DNA from: Bacteroidales bacterium UBA1715 | GTDB taxonomy: Bacteria; Bacteroidota; Bacteroidia; Bacteroidales; UBA1715 | Assembly (NCBI GenBank): GCA_002317135.1 | Contig: DCIX01000025.1 | Span: 194,574-258,573, forward strand | Length of the DNA: 64,000 bases | Direction of reading: 5' to 3' | Shown: positions 25,620 to 34,675 of the stretch, piece after piece | Position numbering within the stretch: the first letter of the stretch is position 1 | Layout of the letters: every line of letters begins with the position of its first letter | Translations under genes and position numbers: made by a program | Notes under the pieces: model-generated | Told to the model about the DNA's origin: nothing | What the model saw: the letters and a program-made list of their open reading frames with translations, nothing else | The model's database searches: none

Positions 25620-26006
25620 CTATGCTAATTCATTTAACAATTGTTCTTCCGTTATGCCATTTTTTACACCTTCAAAAAGAAAATCTGCAATAGAATGAAT
25701 ATTCTCTGTTGGAAAACCCATTTTTGCACAAATAGATTCAACCATTCTTCTTTCTTCTTCTTGAATTTCACCATCTGCCCAAGCTAATTGAACCAAATCG
25801 TATAGCATAATTACTTTTTCTTCTATAGTATCTGGCAAATAATTTGAACCACCAGGTTTCATAACTACAGCATTAATTTCTTCTGTTGTTACTCCTCTTT
25901 TTTTCCCTATTTCATAAAGAACACTTAATTCTCGAGGATCAATTCTGCCATCAGCTAACATTAAAGCATAAATTCTTAAAAAATGTGCTTTTAACTTTTC
26001 ATTCAT
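25620..26006 (-). CDS. TerB-like protein
   Basis: This 128-residue all-helical protein carries the two acidic TerB motifs, MLADGRIDPRE (about residues 16-26) and WADGEIQEEE (about 76-85), related by internal duplication. TerB-family proteins bind divalent metal ions and occur in tellurite-resistance clusters and in many membrane-linked stress or defence systems. Here it heads, after a broken gene, an operon with a coiled-coil membrane protein and a VWA lipoprotein. No TerC, TerD or TerZ gene is near, so real tellurite resistance is doubtful. Confidence 0.8.
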   Translation of the reverse strand: MNEKLKAHFLRIYALMLADGRIDPRELSVLYEIGKKRGVTTEEINAVVMKPGGSNYLPDTIEEKVIMLYDLVQLAWADGEIQEEERRMVESICAKMGFPTENIHSIADFLFEGVKNGITEEQLLNELA

Positions 26007-26238
26007 ACATAAAATTTTTAATATTATCTATACCATTCACAAACACCACGATGATGAGAACAAGTTCCTGATGATTTTGACTATAACTATACGTTCCATC
26101 ACAACAACGAGCTGTTGGACCTTGATATTTATACTCCATAACTTCACTTAATGATTCCCAAGTTGTTTCCTTTGGATTGCCTGCAAAATTTGCACATGAC
26201 AACAGTAACATGGTCGCAAGGCTTAAAAATTTCTTCAT
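25999..26238 (-). pseudogene. DUF3761-like secreted protein, frameshifted
   Basis: The gene begins with a signal peptide (MKKFLSLATMLLLSCANFAG) and reads GPTARCCDGTYSYSQNHQ. At that point (about 26065-26070) the matching family ending GTCSHHRGVCEWYR lies in a different frame and stops at 26024. As written, the frame instead runs on into nonsense and overlaps the TerB-like gene to 25999. A single missing base would explain it. The intact family is short, secreted and cysteine/histidine-rich. It may be a real mutation or an assembly error. Confidence 0.8.
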
Positions 26239-26271
26239 CTTTTTCTATATTTTTTGTTTTCACCTATGGGC

Positions 26272-26440
26272 ATAAAAAAAGCGTGAAACTTACCGTCTCC
26301 CGCTCTATGAGGTGTTTGGCGTAACCTGAATACACGAAATAAGTAAAGCCCACGCCGTAGCATGAACATAGTCACTTATTTCTTTTGTATTCTATTATAG
26401 TCGCCAAACTTTCATAGAGAAAGAAATAAAGCTCAATGCT
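26272..26440 (-). ncRNA. Candidate long-hairpin RNA (6S-like shape)
   Basis: A 117-base imperfect hairpin (26303-26419) is built from CTCTATGA/TCATAGAG, GTTTGGCG/CGCCAAAC, GAATAC/GTATTC and GAAATAAGT/ACTTATTTC, with asymmetrical bubbles and a 29-base terminal loop. On the minus strand it is followed by GCGGGAGAC-GGTAA-GTTTCACGC and seven T (ending at 26274), a good intrinsic terminator. Size and bubble layout recall 6S RNA, but I did not match any family sequence. The exact 5' end is estimated. No gene overlaps. Confidence 0.45.
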
Positions 26441-26455
26441 TCTAATATGTCAAAA

Positions 26456-26484
26456 TCACATTTGTGATTCCTTTACAAATGTGA
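26456..26484. repeat. 10-bp inverted repeat in the lysA downstream region
   Basis: TCACATTTGT and ACAAATGTGA flank a 9-base loop, between the lysA terminator and the hairpin RNA candidate. It could be a second terminator stem or an operator for the RNA; nothing decides. Confidence 0.4.
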
Positions 26485-26497
26485 TAATTATTTTCAA

Positions 26498-26533
26498 AAA
26501 AAGCAAATCAATCCGAGGATTAATTTGCTTTTT
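26498..26533 (-). terminator. Terminator of lysA
   Basis: AAAGCAAAT and ATTTGCTTT enclose an inner ATCC/GGAT stem, with A and T runs on both sides. It lies 25 bases after the lysA stop. Confidence 0.8.
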
Positions 26534-26557
26534 ACATTCTAAATATATGATTCTCTA

Positions 26558-27817
26558 TTACTTAAAGTCTTTTAAGCCAGCGAAATCAAGAGTTGCAAAT
26601 AAATCTTCAACTGTTTCTGCACGACGAATCATTTTTACACTACCGTCTGTTCGTAACAAAAGTTCTGCGGAACGAAGTTTTCCATTATAGTTGAAACCCA
26701 TTGCGTGGCCGTGTGCACCAGCATCGTGTATTGCAATAATATCGCCTATCTCAACTTCTGGCAATTCACGATGAATAGCAAATTTATCGTTGTTTTCACA
26801 AAGAGAACCTGTTACATCATAAACATGATCACAAGCAGCATTTTCCTTACCTAAAACTGTAATATGATGATATGCGCCATACATACCTGGACGCATCAAG
26901 TTATTCATACTTGCATCTACACCTACATAATCACGGAATGTATGTTTTAAGTGACGAACTGTTGTTACCAAATATCCGTAAGGTCCTGTAATAAAACGAC
27001 CAGATTCCAAATACAATTTTACTGGAGCAAGACCATTTGGAACTAAGATAGACTCATATTCCTTACGAATACCTTCGCTAATCTTGAATACGTCAAGTTT
27101 CTTTTGTTCGGGACGATACGGAATACCAAGACCACCACCAAGATTGATAAAATCGAATTTTATACCTAATTGTTTATTGATTTTCACAACAAGATTGAAA
27201 AGAATTCGAGCTGTCTCAACAAAATACTCTTCATTCAATTCATTAGAGGCAACCATTGTATGAATACCAAAGCGTTTAACGCCTTTTTCCTTCAACATTT
27301 TGTAGCCATCAAACAATTGGTTTTCCATACAACCATATTTAGCTTCTTCTGGATTACCAATAATATCATTTCCCGACTTCAAACTTCCTGGATTATAACG
27401 GAAAGAAACCAATTCAGGAATGCCAGCACATTTTTCCAAGAAAGCAACGTGCGAAATATCATCAAGATTGATGATTGCACCTAATTCTTTTGCCTTTTGA
27501 AATTCATAATCGCCCGTATCGTTCGAAGTAAACATAATGTTTTCGCCAACATTACCAACTTGCTCTGCAATCAATAATTCTGGATACGAACTACAGTCGC
27601 AACCGAAACCATGTTGAGCCAACAATTTAGCCAAATATGGATTTGGAGCAGCCTTTACAGCAAAATATTCATGAAAACCTTCATTCCAAGCAAATGCTTT
27701 TTTTAATTCCTCTGCATTTTCTATGATTGCTTTTTCATCATAAATATGAAAAGGCGTTGGGAACTGTTTTATTATTTCTTGTATTTTTTCTTTTGAAAAA
27801 GGAAGTGTTTTTGCCAT
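26558..27817 (-). CDS. lysA: Diaminopimelate decarboxylase
   Basis: This 419-residue fold III PLP enzyme has the Schiff-base lysine in EYFAVKAAPNPYL (Lys55), the phosphate-binding glycine motif NLGGGLGIPY, ESGRFITGPYG, and the SLCENNDKF cysteine motif of the active site partner loop. It decarboxylates meso-diaminopimelate to lysine. A promoter with its -7 box at 27845-27838 supports the start at 27817 over an upstream ATG at 27871. It is monocistronic, with its own terminator. Confidence 0.93.
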   Translation of the reverse strand: MAKTLPFSKEKIQEIIKQFPTPFHIYDEKAIIENAEELKKAFAWNEGFHEYFAVKAAPNPYLAKLLAQHGFGCDCSSYPELLIAEQVGNVGENIMFTSNDTGDYEFQKAKELGAIINLDDISHVAFLEKCAGIPELVSFRYNPGSLKSGNDIIGNPEEAKYGCMENQLFDGYKMLKEKGVKRFGIHTMVASNELNEEYFVETARILFNLVVKINKQLGIKFDFINLGGGLGIPYRPEQKKLDVFKISEGIRKEYESILVPNGLAPVKLYLESGRFITGPYGYLVTTVRHLKHTFRDYVGVDASMNNLMRPGMYGAYHHITVLGKENAACDHVYDVTGSLCENNDKFAIHRELPEVEIGDIIAIHDAGAHGHAMGFNYNGKLRSAELLLRTDGSVKMIRRAETVEDLFATLDFAGLKDFK

Positions 27818-27837
27818 AATTCCAATTATTAGTAATG

Positions 27838-27867
27838 CAAAATTAAAATTTCTCGTTCGAAATACAA
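27838..27867 (-). promoter_or_regulatory. Promoter of lysA
   Basis: On the minus strand TTG (27867-27865), a 19-bp spacer and TAATTTTG (27845-27838). It decides the lysA start at 27817, about 20 bases downstream. Confidence 0.65.
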
Positions 27868-27972
27868 CCATTTCACATGATTTATCTTAAAGTATTTAAT
27901 GTTTGTCAAACGACTTGTTCGAAAAGAAATTTACCTTAGAAAAAAAAGATTGAAATATTTTTCACATTTCTA

Positions 27973-28002
27973 TTGGAAATATAAAAAATAGAGTTACTTT
28001 TG
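27973..28002 (+). promoter_or_regulatory. Promoter of the tRNA-Pro gene
   Basis: TTG (27973-27975), a 19-bp spacer and TACTTTTG (27995-28002), ending 12 bases before the mature tRNA. This is a textbook match to the Bacteroidota primary sigma consensus. Confidence 0.75.
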
Positions 28003-28014
28003 CATCGTTAAAAA

Positions 28015-28089
28015 CGGGGTATAGTACAGTCCGGTTAGTATGCTTGGTTTGGGACCAAGAGGTCGCAGGTTCGAATCCTGCTACCCCGA
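28015..28089 (+). tRNA. tRNA-Pro (anticodon TGG)
   Basis: The 75-base cloverleaf has acceptor stem CGGGGTA/TACCCCG, a D arm with CCGGTTAGTATGC, anticodon stem CTTGG/CCAAG around loop TTTGGGA (anticodon TGG), and T arm GCAGGTTCGAATCCTGC with discriminator A. The terminal CCA is not encoded. It reads CCN proline codons by wobble. The gene stands alone with its own promoter and terminator. Confidence 0.97.
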
Positions 28090-28092
28090 CGC

Positions 28093-28126
28093 AAAAAGGA
28101 ACAAGAAATTGTTCCTTTTTTTGTTT
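28093..28126 (+). terminator. Terminator of tRNA-Pro
   Basis: A perfect 12-bp stem AAAAAGGAACAA/TTGTTCCTTTTT with a GAAA loop is followed by more T residues. Confidence 0.85.
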
Positions 28127-28151
28127 TTATAGTACTTACACTACAAATAAA

Positions 28152-28179
28152 AACAGCATCCTAAAAATAGAATGCTGTT
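28152..28179 (-). terminator. Terminator of the YD-repeat-like gene
   Basis: AACAGCAT pairs with ATGCTGTT across a 12-base loop, and the minus strand then reads TTTTTATTT. It is about 25 bases after the stop at 28204. Confidence 0.7.
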
Positions 28180-28203
28180 CCATAAATCCTCATTAAAAAT
28201 CTG

Positions 28204-29334
28204 TTATTTTTTATACGAAATCTGACGAGTTATTGTTTTGGTCTTACCATTTTCTACAACCGTCAACGATGTCCAGTTTCCTTGTGCATCAAATTCGTAT
28301 GTGTATTGGCAAACCGAACGGCCATTTACACTTTTTACTACATAATCTTGGTCATTATATTCACATTGAAACATAGGAGTCATTTCGCCATTTTCTTGTT
28401 TTTTTTGAACTTTCATAATGCGATTTTTGCTATCGCGGTTCATTACACAGTAGTCGTAACGATAACCGTCATAACTTGAATATTCTAGCAAATTGCCAAC
28501 TGAATCATACACCATAGTATTTGTTTCAGAACTAATAAGTGGAGGGTTTCTCTTTGCGCGTTTGAAATAGCCTTTATTTACTTTTGTCAATCTACCATTT
28601 TCATACAAATAAGTCGAACTTTCTACCATCGGACTATTTGTATAGGATTTAATTTGTTGTTGTAAAGCGTTTTTCTTATAAGTAAAACTATATACAGCAT
28701 CACGAGTATTATTGCTTGCAGTAACGATTTTCTCCTTCATTGAGCCATTACCCTTATAGTCGTACAAATACATTGCGTCTATAGCCCATTCTTTCACCTT
28801 TGAATCATCCAAAATTTCTAACAAATAGATTCGTGGAGAAGTTAATGACTTACTCCATTCATCAAGGAAAACATAATCTTCAGTTACAATTAACTTTGAT
28901 GAACTGTGTTGAGACATTGCAGCATTGTCGGAATGAGGATACAAACACGCTTCGCTTGCCACACGACCTTTTTTATCGTATGTGATTGCAATAATTTTAT
29001 CTACAAGGTTAACCACCTCTACTTTACCTTTTGAATTGTACGTTAACTTACAAAGAGTTTTGCCCGCACTTGTAATTTCTTTTAGTTGATTTTGTTCGTT
29101 GTATACACACACATATTGAACGTCATCTTTTTGCACGATAATTTGTTCAACAGAATTCTCCACCAATGAAAATCCAAAGTTTAATTGGATGATTGCCGAC
29201 AAAGAATACTCCGGACGGTTTGACATTAAATTCTTTGGAGAAAACGTTGTAGATACTTCGTCTGCAGTCATCATTTGAGCAAACGAACAAAAAGAAAAGA
29301 AAACTAAAACAAAAAAACTAACAATCTGTTTCAT
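28204..29334 (-). CDS. Secreted protein with YD/RHS-like beta repeats
   Basis: This 376-residue protein has a signal peptide (MKQIVSFFVLVFFSFCSFAQ) and many short beta-hairpin repeats with Tyr/Asn-Asp/Gly turns, such as KLTYNSKGKVEVVN, AITYDKKGRVASE, TYLYENGRLTKV and YTYEFDAQGNWTSL. They resemble the RHS/YD repeats that wrap into a hollow barrel or extended sheet. No toxin domain or type IX C-terminal domain is visible. The start at 29334 puts the signal peptide at the very N-terminus. The function is unknown. Confidence 0.78.
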   Translation of the reverse strand: MKQIVSFFVLVFFSFCSFAQMMTADEVSTTFSPKNLMSNRPEYSLSAIIQLNFGFSLVENSVEQIIVQKDDVQYVCVYNEQNQLKEITSAGKTLCKLTYNSKGKVEVVNLVDKIIAITYDKKGRVASEACLYPHSDNAAMSQHSSSKLIVTEDYVFLDEWSKSLTSPRIYLLEILDDSKVKEWAIDAMYLYDYKGNGSMKEKIVTASNNTRDAVYSFTYKKNALQQQIKSYTNSPMVESSTYLYENGRLTKVNKGYFKRAKRNPPLISSETNTMVYDSVGNLLEYSSYDGYRYDYCVMNRDSKNRIMKVQKKQENGEMTPMFQCEYNDQDYVVKSVNGRSVCQYTYEFDAQGNWTSLTVVENGKTKTITRQISYKK

Positions 29335-29354
29335 TATAATCCTATATAAAAAAA

Positions 29355-29384
29355 GAAAGGCCACCCTTTTTAGGACAGCCTTTC
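29355..29384 (-). terminator. Terminator of the giant type IX cargo gene
   Basis: GAAAGGC/GCCTTTC with an inner CCT/AGG pairing; the minus strand continues TTTTTTTATA. It is 10 bases after the stop at 29394. Confidence 0.75.
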
Positions 29385-29393
29385 AATTACAAA

Positions 29394-32300
29394 TTATTTC
29401 TTTATAAAACTTGCCTTTGCTTTTACCTTATGGCTATTTGAAACAAGTATGTAATACAAGCCTGAAGTCAAATTATTTAGAGCAATTTCTTGATTTTCAG
29501 AATCAGCAGAAAGAGTCATTACAATCTTACCTGTTGCAGCAACAACTTGAATCAAATCGCCTTCGCTAACACCTGCAACAGTTACTACAGAACTTGCAAC
29601 TGAAGGATATGCAACGATTTCATTTTCTACAACATCATCAACTGCAGTTGTTGCCATGTGATATTCAAAATTTGGAACATCAGCACCATACGCAGATGTC
29701 AATGAATTACCTTTGTATACTACGATAATGTCGTTAGGATCATCAATATATGAACCAAGGGATATAATTATTCTATTTGGATTTAATGGCCATGTGGCAA
29801 TGTTTTTCACATTGTACATAGGAATTGTTTTTCCATATACATACAATTCTGAATATACATTAGGAGCTGGCTCACTCATATCTTCTGCAAAATCAAGATA
29901 CAACTGATCGCCCTTCATGCTCATTGTAATAGAAACAATTTCAGGAACTTTTGTTACAACAACCACCATTCTGTCACTCAAAGCTGTATTGTTAGAATAA
30001 GAGACTGAGATAGCAGTACTACCAGCTTGTTTTGCTTCAATCATACCTGAGCCATAAACTTGTGCAACAGAGTTATTTGAAGAAGTCCAAGTAAAGTTTG
30101 TATAGTCAGAAGTTGCACCTACAGGGTTAAGAATCAAGTTTGGAGTATATTTTTGACCTTCAACCAAGTAAATCTTATCAGATTCAAATGCAACTTTTGT
30201 CAATTCATTCTTAATCTCAGAGTTCAAGAAGGCATCGATAGCATTTTGCAATGTCAACACAGCAGAATTTATAATTGCCTGATTTGTTGTATTGCTATTC
30301 AAAACAGTGTTTGCAGCAGCTATTTCGTTTTGCAACATATTGAAACTTTCAGCTGGGATATTACCTACAGAATTTCCTTTCTTTGATTCATTTATAGATG
30401 CCGTTGTTATAGCATCTTGAATCTTTTGTTGCAATTTAGACAAATCAACTCCGTCGATTTTGCTTGCCAAGAATGTATCCATAGCATCGCGCAATGTTTG
30501 TGTTTGTTTATCTAACTCAGCTTGAGTGTATGATGTATAGTCATCATAGTAACTTTGAGCAACGCGAATTGCTTGAGTTAGAATTAACTTAGCAGAAGAA
30601 GGATACATATTATCATCTGCATACATAGAAGAGATGTTGTTTGCAAGAGCAAGTGCTTCACCCAATTCCGATCTATCAACAGTTAAACCTTTTGTTACCG
30701 TAATTTTTGTTGTTGCTGAATTTGAACAGCCATTCAAATCTTCGTAAGTGTATGTTATAGTATAAACGCCTACACCAACGGCAGGATTAAACTTAGAGCC
30801 TGTAATGCCATTTCCGCTAAATACACCATCTGCAGGAGAAGCCGATATTGCAACAGGGGCATCGTCTGTTGTCAAAGCATCTACCGAAGAAACCGACACA
30901 GAAGGTAATTCATTCACATACAAAGTAATCTTTGTTGCAGGACTTTGGCACGTTGCCTTTTGGGCTACATAATAATAATATGTACCAGCAGTAGCAGCTG
31001 ATGGAGTAAATGTTTTAGATGTTCCAACGGCTTTTGTCAAAGCTGCATCAGAGTACCAAGTCACTGAATTTGTTGCACTCGTTGTGAACGATGGTGCTGT
31101 TTCGCCAGCACATACAGACTGTTCTTCTTTTGCGACAACTGGTGCTGGTAAATCACAATCAGAAATTTGCAAACTAACAGGAGTCTTTTCTGACGAACAA
31201 CCTGTTGATCCGTTAGACACAACAACATAATATGTATATGTACCTACTTCAGTTTGTTTAGTAGCGTAACTACTACCCGTGCCTACTTCCGCATTATTAT
31301 AGAACCAAGTTACCGTATTACTTGTACTTGTTGTAACCTTTAAATTAGGAATTGAAGAACCAGCTGTTACTGTTACATCTGCAACAGAAAATTCAGGAGC
31401 ATCATTTACAGTGTAAGTAACAGTTGTTGCTTGGCTATAGCAACCATCAGCATATTGTTTTGCAATATAAGTACCAGCAACTGCAGGAGCGTATGTATTA
31501 CCTTTTGCAAGCTCTGTGTTATTAGCATCATACCATATAGAAACAACATCGGAAGTAAACATTCCCTTTTCACCGTCGCAAACCGATACATTTGCAACAG
31601 ATGGTTTAGCAGGAATAGCATTTTCAATCAAAGTTGCAGTTACTTTTGTACTTATGCAACCAGATTTTTCAAGATAAACTGAATATTTTCCTGCTTTTGC
31701 AGTAGAGAACGAATTTGTTGTGCTTACCGTTTTTCCAGTCTCATCTTCCCATACCCACGATGCTGTTGCATCGCCAGTAGCAGAGAATGTAACTGCTTCA
31801 CTACTACCTGCACAAATTGATTGAGTTGCATTTACCAATCTTGGAGCAGACAAGTCGCAAGGTTTCGTAACAGTAAGAACAACTTCAGCAGACTTTGTTG
31901 TTCCATCTTCAGAGGTAACAGTTACTGTAATTGTTACCTCTGTGTTGCCATCCACATCCGAAGCAGAAGCAACACCATCAACTACTGATACAGCAGATGA
32001 AGATGATTTCCAAGTAATTTCTTTTATAGACGCATCCGAAGGATTTATTACGAGATTCTTTGACAAGTCAATTGATTTTCCTTCCGACACAGTTAAATCT
32101 TTTGTATTATTGAATGCTACTGATTCAACAGGAGCGACAACTGTTATTTCACAAGTAACAGATTTTGTTTTAGTATATGTTGAAGTCGCAGTAATTGTAG
32201 CTATTCCTGCACCAACAGCAGTTATTTTACCATCGGCGTCCACAGTTACAACCTTAGTATTTGAAGAAGTCCAAGAAACTGTTTTTGGAGCAGTTGCAGG

Positions 32301-34541
32301 AGAAATTTCAACCACAAAATTTTCGTACACATCACCTTTATTCAAAGAAAGTTCAGTTGTATTTAATGTAATGGTTTCTACAGCAGGAGCTTCGCAATTA
32401 TCTATAGAGAATGTTTCGGAAGCCGTACCATAACAGCCATTATTATCTTCATAAGTATAAGAAACTGTGTGAGAACCTGATGACAAATTTGCTGGAACGA
32501 AATCCTCTGCAATTATATCATCAATTGTAAAATCACCACCAGTCAAATCTGCAGAAAGGACAACTGTTTCTTTCGAGTCCGAGCAATAAGATTTTTCAAT
32601 TGAAATAACTGGTTCTGGCAATGCATTTACCGTCAACGTTGCAGTAGCCTTCTCGCTCACACAACCATTCACGATTTGTTCTACACTATATACATATTCT
32701 TTAGCATCAGTTACAGATACAGTTTGAATTGATTCTGTTCCTTTTGCAAGACCATTCTCGTCATACCATTGAAGAGAAGCTCCAGAAGCAAGGCTACCAG
32801 ACATTCTTACAATATAATTAGCAGTTGAACCAAGACAAGCATTTGTTGCATCGGTTTTTGGAGCTGCAGGTTTCGCAATTGAAGCAATTGTTACCGAAGC
32901 ACGAGGACCTTCACAACCAGGATTTTGTGATGCGTAATATGTACCAACTGCTGTTGGAGTATATGTAGCACCTGTACCAAGTTTTTTACCACCAGTCGCA
33001 GCATCGTACCAAACAATATTTGTACCTGTTGCAGTCAATGCAGGGAAATCAGTAGAACCTTCACAAACAGCATCAACATCTGCAATCGAAGGAGCCTCTG
33101 TAGAACAAGATGTAACCGAGAATGTTACTGCGACATAGTCGCTTTCACAAGATGATTCTGTGTTAGTTACATAGAATGTATACACTTTCTCAGATGCAGT
33201 AGAAACAGATGGTGTATATGTTGCACCTGTACCTAATTTTGACTTAGACTCATCGTACCAAGTAATAGTACCTGAAGCAGAAGCCTCAAGAGCAGGAACA
33301 GTTCCACCTACCTCAACAGTTGCAGGAGTAGCAGTTGGAGTTGTAGGAGTTGTAACCGTAATATCAACATCTTCGCTTGCCGAGCAACCATCCACTATAA
33401 CAGAATAGGTAAGAGTACTTGAACCTTTTTCAGGAGAGAAAGATGAGCCTGTAACACCTTTACCAGACCAAGTTCCACCTGTTGGAGTAGCAGTCAAAGT
33501 TTGTGCAGCATCTGCCGAGCACATTGTCGTTTGTACTGCTGACAAATCTATTGTTGGAAGAGCATTTATTGTCAAAGTAACCTTTTGTCTTGCAACACTT
33601 TCGCAAGTCCCATCATTTTTAGATACATAATAGTCAGTTGTGCCTGCAGTTGTTTTCTTTGGATCAAATGTATTTCCTTCGAACAATGCAGTACCACCTG
33701 TTGCTGTTGAATACCATACCGCTTTTGCAGCCTTGTCGGCAAAAACAGCCGAAAGAACCATTTTTTCATCACCAACGCAATAAGCAGCATCTGAAACTTC
33801 CGTAACTGTTGGAGCTGTAGCCGTACAACTTTCTTGAACGAATGTAACTGTGTACTCTGTTTTTGTTCCATCTTCGGCTGTAACTGTAATTGTTGCAACA
33901 GCCTTACCATCTTTGTCGAAACTTGTTGCAGCAACAACTGCAGCTTTTGCTCTTGAATCAGTTGCAATGGCTTCGTAAGCAGAAGATGCAGGAAGTTCTG
34001 CTCCAAAAGGAACAGATATTTCATATTCAGTAGTTGCAGGTGAGAAGCTTGGAGTTAGCGTTTGAGAAGTAATTGTCAACGACTCCAATTCACTATTTGT
34101 ATTTGGTTTACCTATGATGTAATCGAAAATTTCGCCTGCAGAATTTGTCATTAATGTACCATATACAACATGGTCAATCAATTTACTTGCAGAGTTGTCC
34201 CACACTTTCCATTCAACTTCTTCTGGTTCAGAAGTTGAGCCAGTCATATCCGAAGCATCGCCGCCTTGAATAACAGAAGAAACATACAATTTTCCATCAT
34301 ATGCGAACACTTTGGCAACCATTCTACATTCGTTACCAACGAAGGCACCAATGTAATCGCCTTCTTCAACCGTTATTGGGAAAGTTGCATCATACTCATT
34401 GATTTTTACCGTACCAATAAACGCAGTCGAACTTGTGTAATTCACACGAGTCCAAGTTGGATCTGATGCTAAAACCGAAACCGAGAACATCGTAGCAAAT
34501 GCTACTGACATTATTTTTGAAACTATTTGTAAAAATTTCAT
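29394..34541 (-). CDS. Giant multidomain adhesin-like protein with type IX secretion signal
   Basis: This 1715-residue protein begins with a signal peptide (to about residue 25). It continues with an N-terminal beta domain, a cadherin-like sandwich (about 150-235), and a long chain of Ig/PKD-like modules with Cys pairs and WYDxxxxxxLGTGATYTP motifs. Two Big_2 domains follow (about 720-890; VSWTSSNTKVVTVDADGKI), then more Ig-like repeats, two helical FIVAR-like modules (about 1285-1445), one more Big_2 domain (TWTSSNNSVAQVYGSG), and a C-terminal sorting domain ending SGLYYILVSNSHKVKAK. It is exported by type IX secretion to the surface and probably serves adhesion or binding. Confidence 0.88.
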   Translation of the reverse strand: MKFLQIVSKIMSVAFATMFSVSVLASDPTWTRVNYTSSTAFIGTVKINEYDATFPITVEEGDYIGAFVGNECRMVAKVFAYDGKLYVSSVIQGGDASDMTGSTSEPEEVEWKVWDNSASKLIDHVVYGTLMTNSAGEIFDYIIGKPNTNSELESLTITSQTLTPSFSPATTEYEISVPFGAELPASSAYEAIATDSRAKAAVVAATSFDKDGKAVATITVTAEDGTKTEYTVTFVQESCTATAPTVTEVSDAAYCVGDEKMVLSAVFADKAAKAVWYSTATGGTALFEGNTFDPKKTTAGTTDYYVSKNDGTCESVARQKVTLTINALPTIDLSAVQTTMCSADAAQTLTATPTGGTWSGKGVTGSSFSPEKGSSTLTYSVIVDGCSASEDVDITVTTPTTPTATPATVEVGGTVPALEASASGTITWYDESKSKLGTGATYTPSVSTASEKVYTFYVTNTESSCESDYVAVTFSVTSCSTEAPSIADVDAVCEGSTDFPALTATGTNIVWYDAATGGKKLGTGATYTPTAVGTYYASQNPGCEGPRASVTIASIAKPAAPKTDATNACLGSTANYIVRMSGSLASGASLQWYDENGLAKGTESIQTVSVTDAKEYVYSVEQIVNGCVSEKATATLTVNALPEPVISIEKSYCSDSKETVVLSADLTGGDFTIDDIIAEDFVPANLSSGSHTVSYTYEDNNGCYGTASETFSIDNCEAPAVETITLNTTELSLNKGDVYENFVVEISPATAPKTVSWTSSNTKVVTVDADGKITAVGAGIATITATSTYTKTKSVTCEITVVAPVESVAFNNTKDLTVSEGKSIDLSKNLVINPSDASIKEITWKSSSSAVSVVDGVASASDVDGNTEVTITVTVTSEDGTTKSAEVVLTVTKPCDLSAPRLVNATQSICAGSSEAVTFSATGDATASWVWEDETGKTVSTTNSFSTAKAGKYSVYLEKSGCISTKVTATLIENAIPAKPSVANVSVCDGEKGMFTSDVVSIWYDANNTELAKGNTYAPAVAGTYIAKQYADGCYSQATTVTYTVNDAPEFSVADVTVTAGSSIPNLKVTTSTSNTVTWFYNNAEVGTGSSYATKQTEVGTYTYYVVVSNGSTGCSSEKTPVSLQISDCDLPAPVVAKEEQSVCAGETAPSFTTSATNSVTWYSDAALTKAVGTSKTFTPSAATAGTYYYYVAQKATCQSPATKITLYVNELPSVSVSSVDALTTDDAPVAISASPADGVFSGNGITGSKFNPAVGVGVYTITYTYEDLNGCSNSATTKITVTKGLTVDRSELGEALALANNISSMYADDNMYPSSAKLILTQAIRVAQSYYDDYTSYTQAELDKQTQTLRDAMDTFLASKIDGVDLSKLQQKIQDAITTASINESKKGNSVGNIPAESFNMLQNEIAAANTVLNSNTTNQAIINSAVLTLQNAIDAFLNSEIKNELTKVAFESDKIYLVEGQKYTPNLILNPVGATSDYTNFTWTSSNNSVAQVYGSGMIEAKQAGSTAISVSYSNNTALSDRMVVVVTKVPEIVSITMSMKGDQLYLDFAEDMSEPAPNVYSELYVYGKTIPMYNVKNIATWPLNPNRIIISLGSYIDDPNDIIVVYKGNSLTSAYGADVPNFEYHMATTAVDDVVENEIVAYPSVASSVVTVAGVSEGDLIQVVAATGKIVMTLSADSENQEIALNNLTSGLYYILVSNSHKVKAKASFIKK

Positions 34542-34675
34542 ACCTTTTGAAATATAAGTTTGTAAAAATAAGAAAAATCAAAATTTCCACCAAATTCGTA
34601 TTCCATAAAAAATACCAACGAACAAGAAATTTCAACTTTTTACAAACATTAGACAATCGAAACAGTAAAATCCCT

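Noticed and set aside
25620..26006. Tellurite resistance operon
   Set aside because: Only a TerB-like domain is present; TerC, TerD, TerE, TerZ and TerA are missing.
26060..26075. Programmed frameshift in the DUF3761-like gene
   Set aside because: No slippery heptamer, internal Shine-Dalgarno or downstream pseudoknot is visible; a one-base deletion is simpler.
31942..32433. 163-codon frame on the plus strand inside the giant cargo gene
   Set aside because: It is antisense to a clear repeat protein, shows only Thr/Ser/Val-rich shadow sequence and has no own signals.
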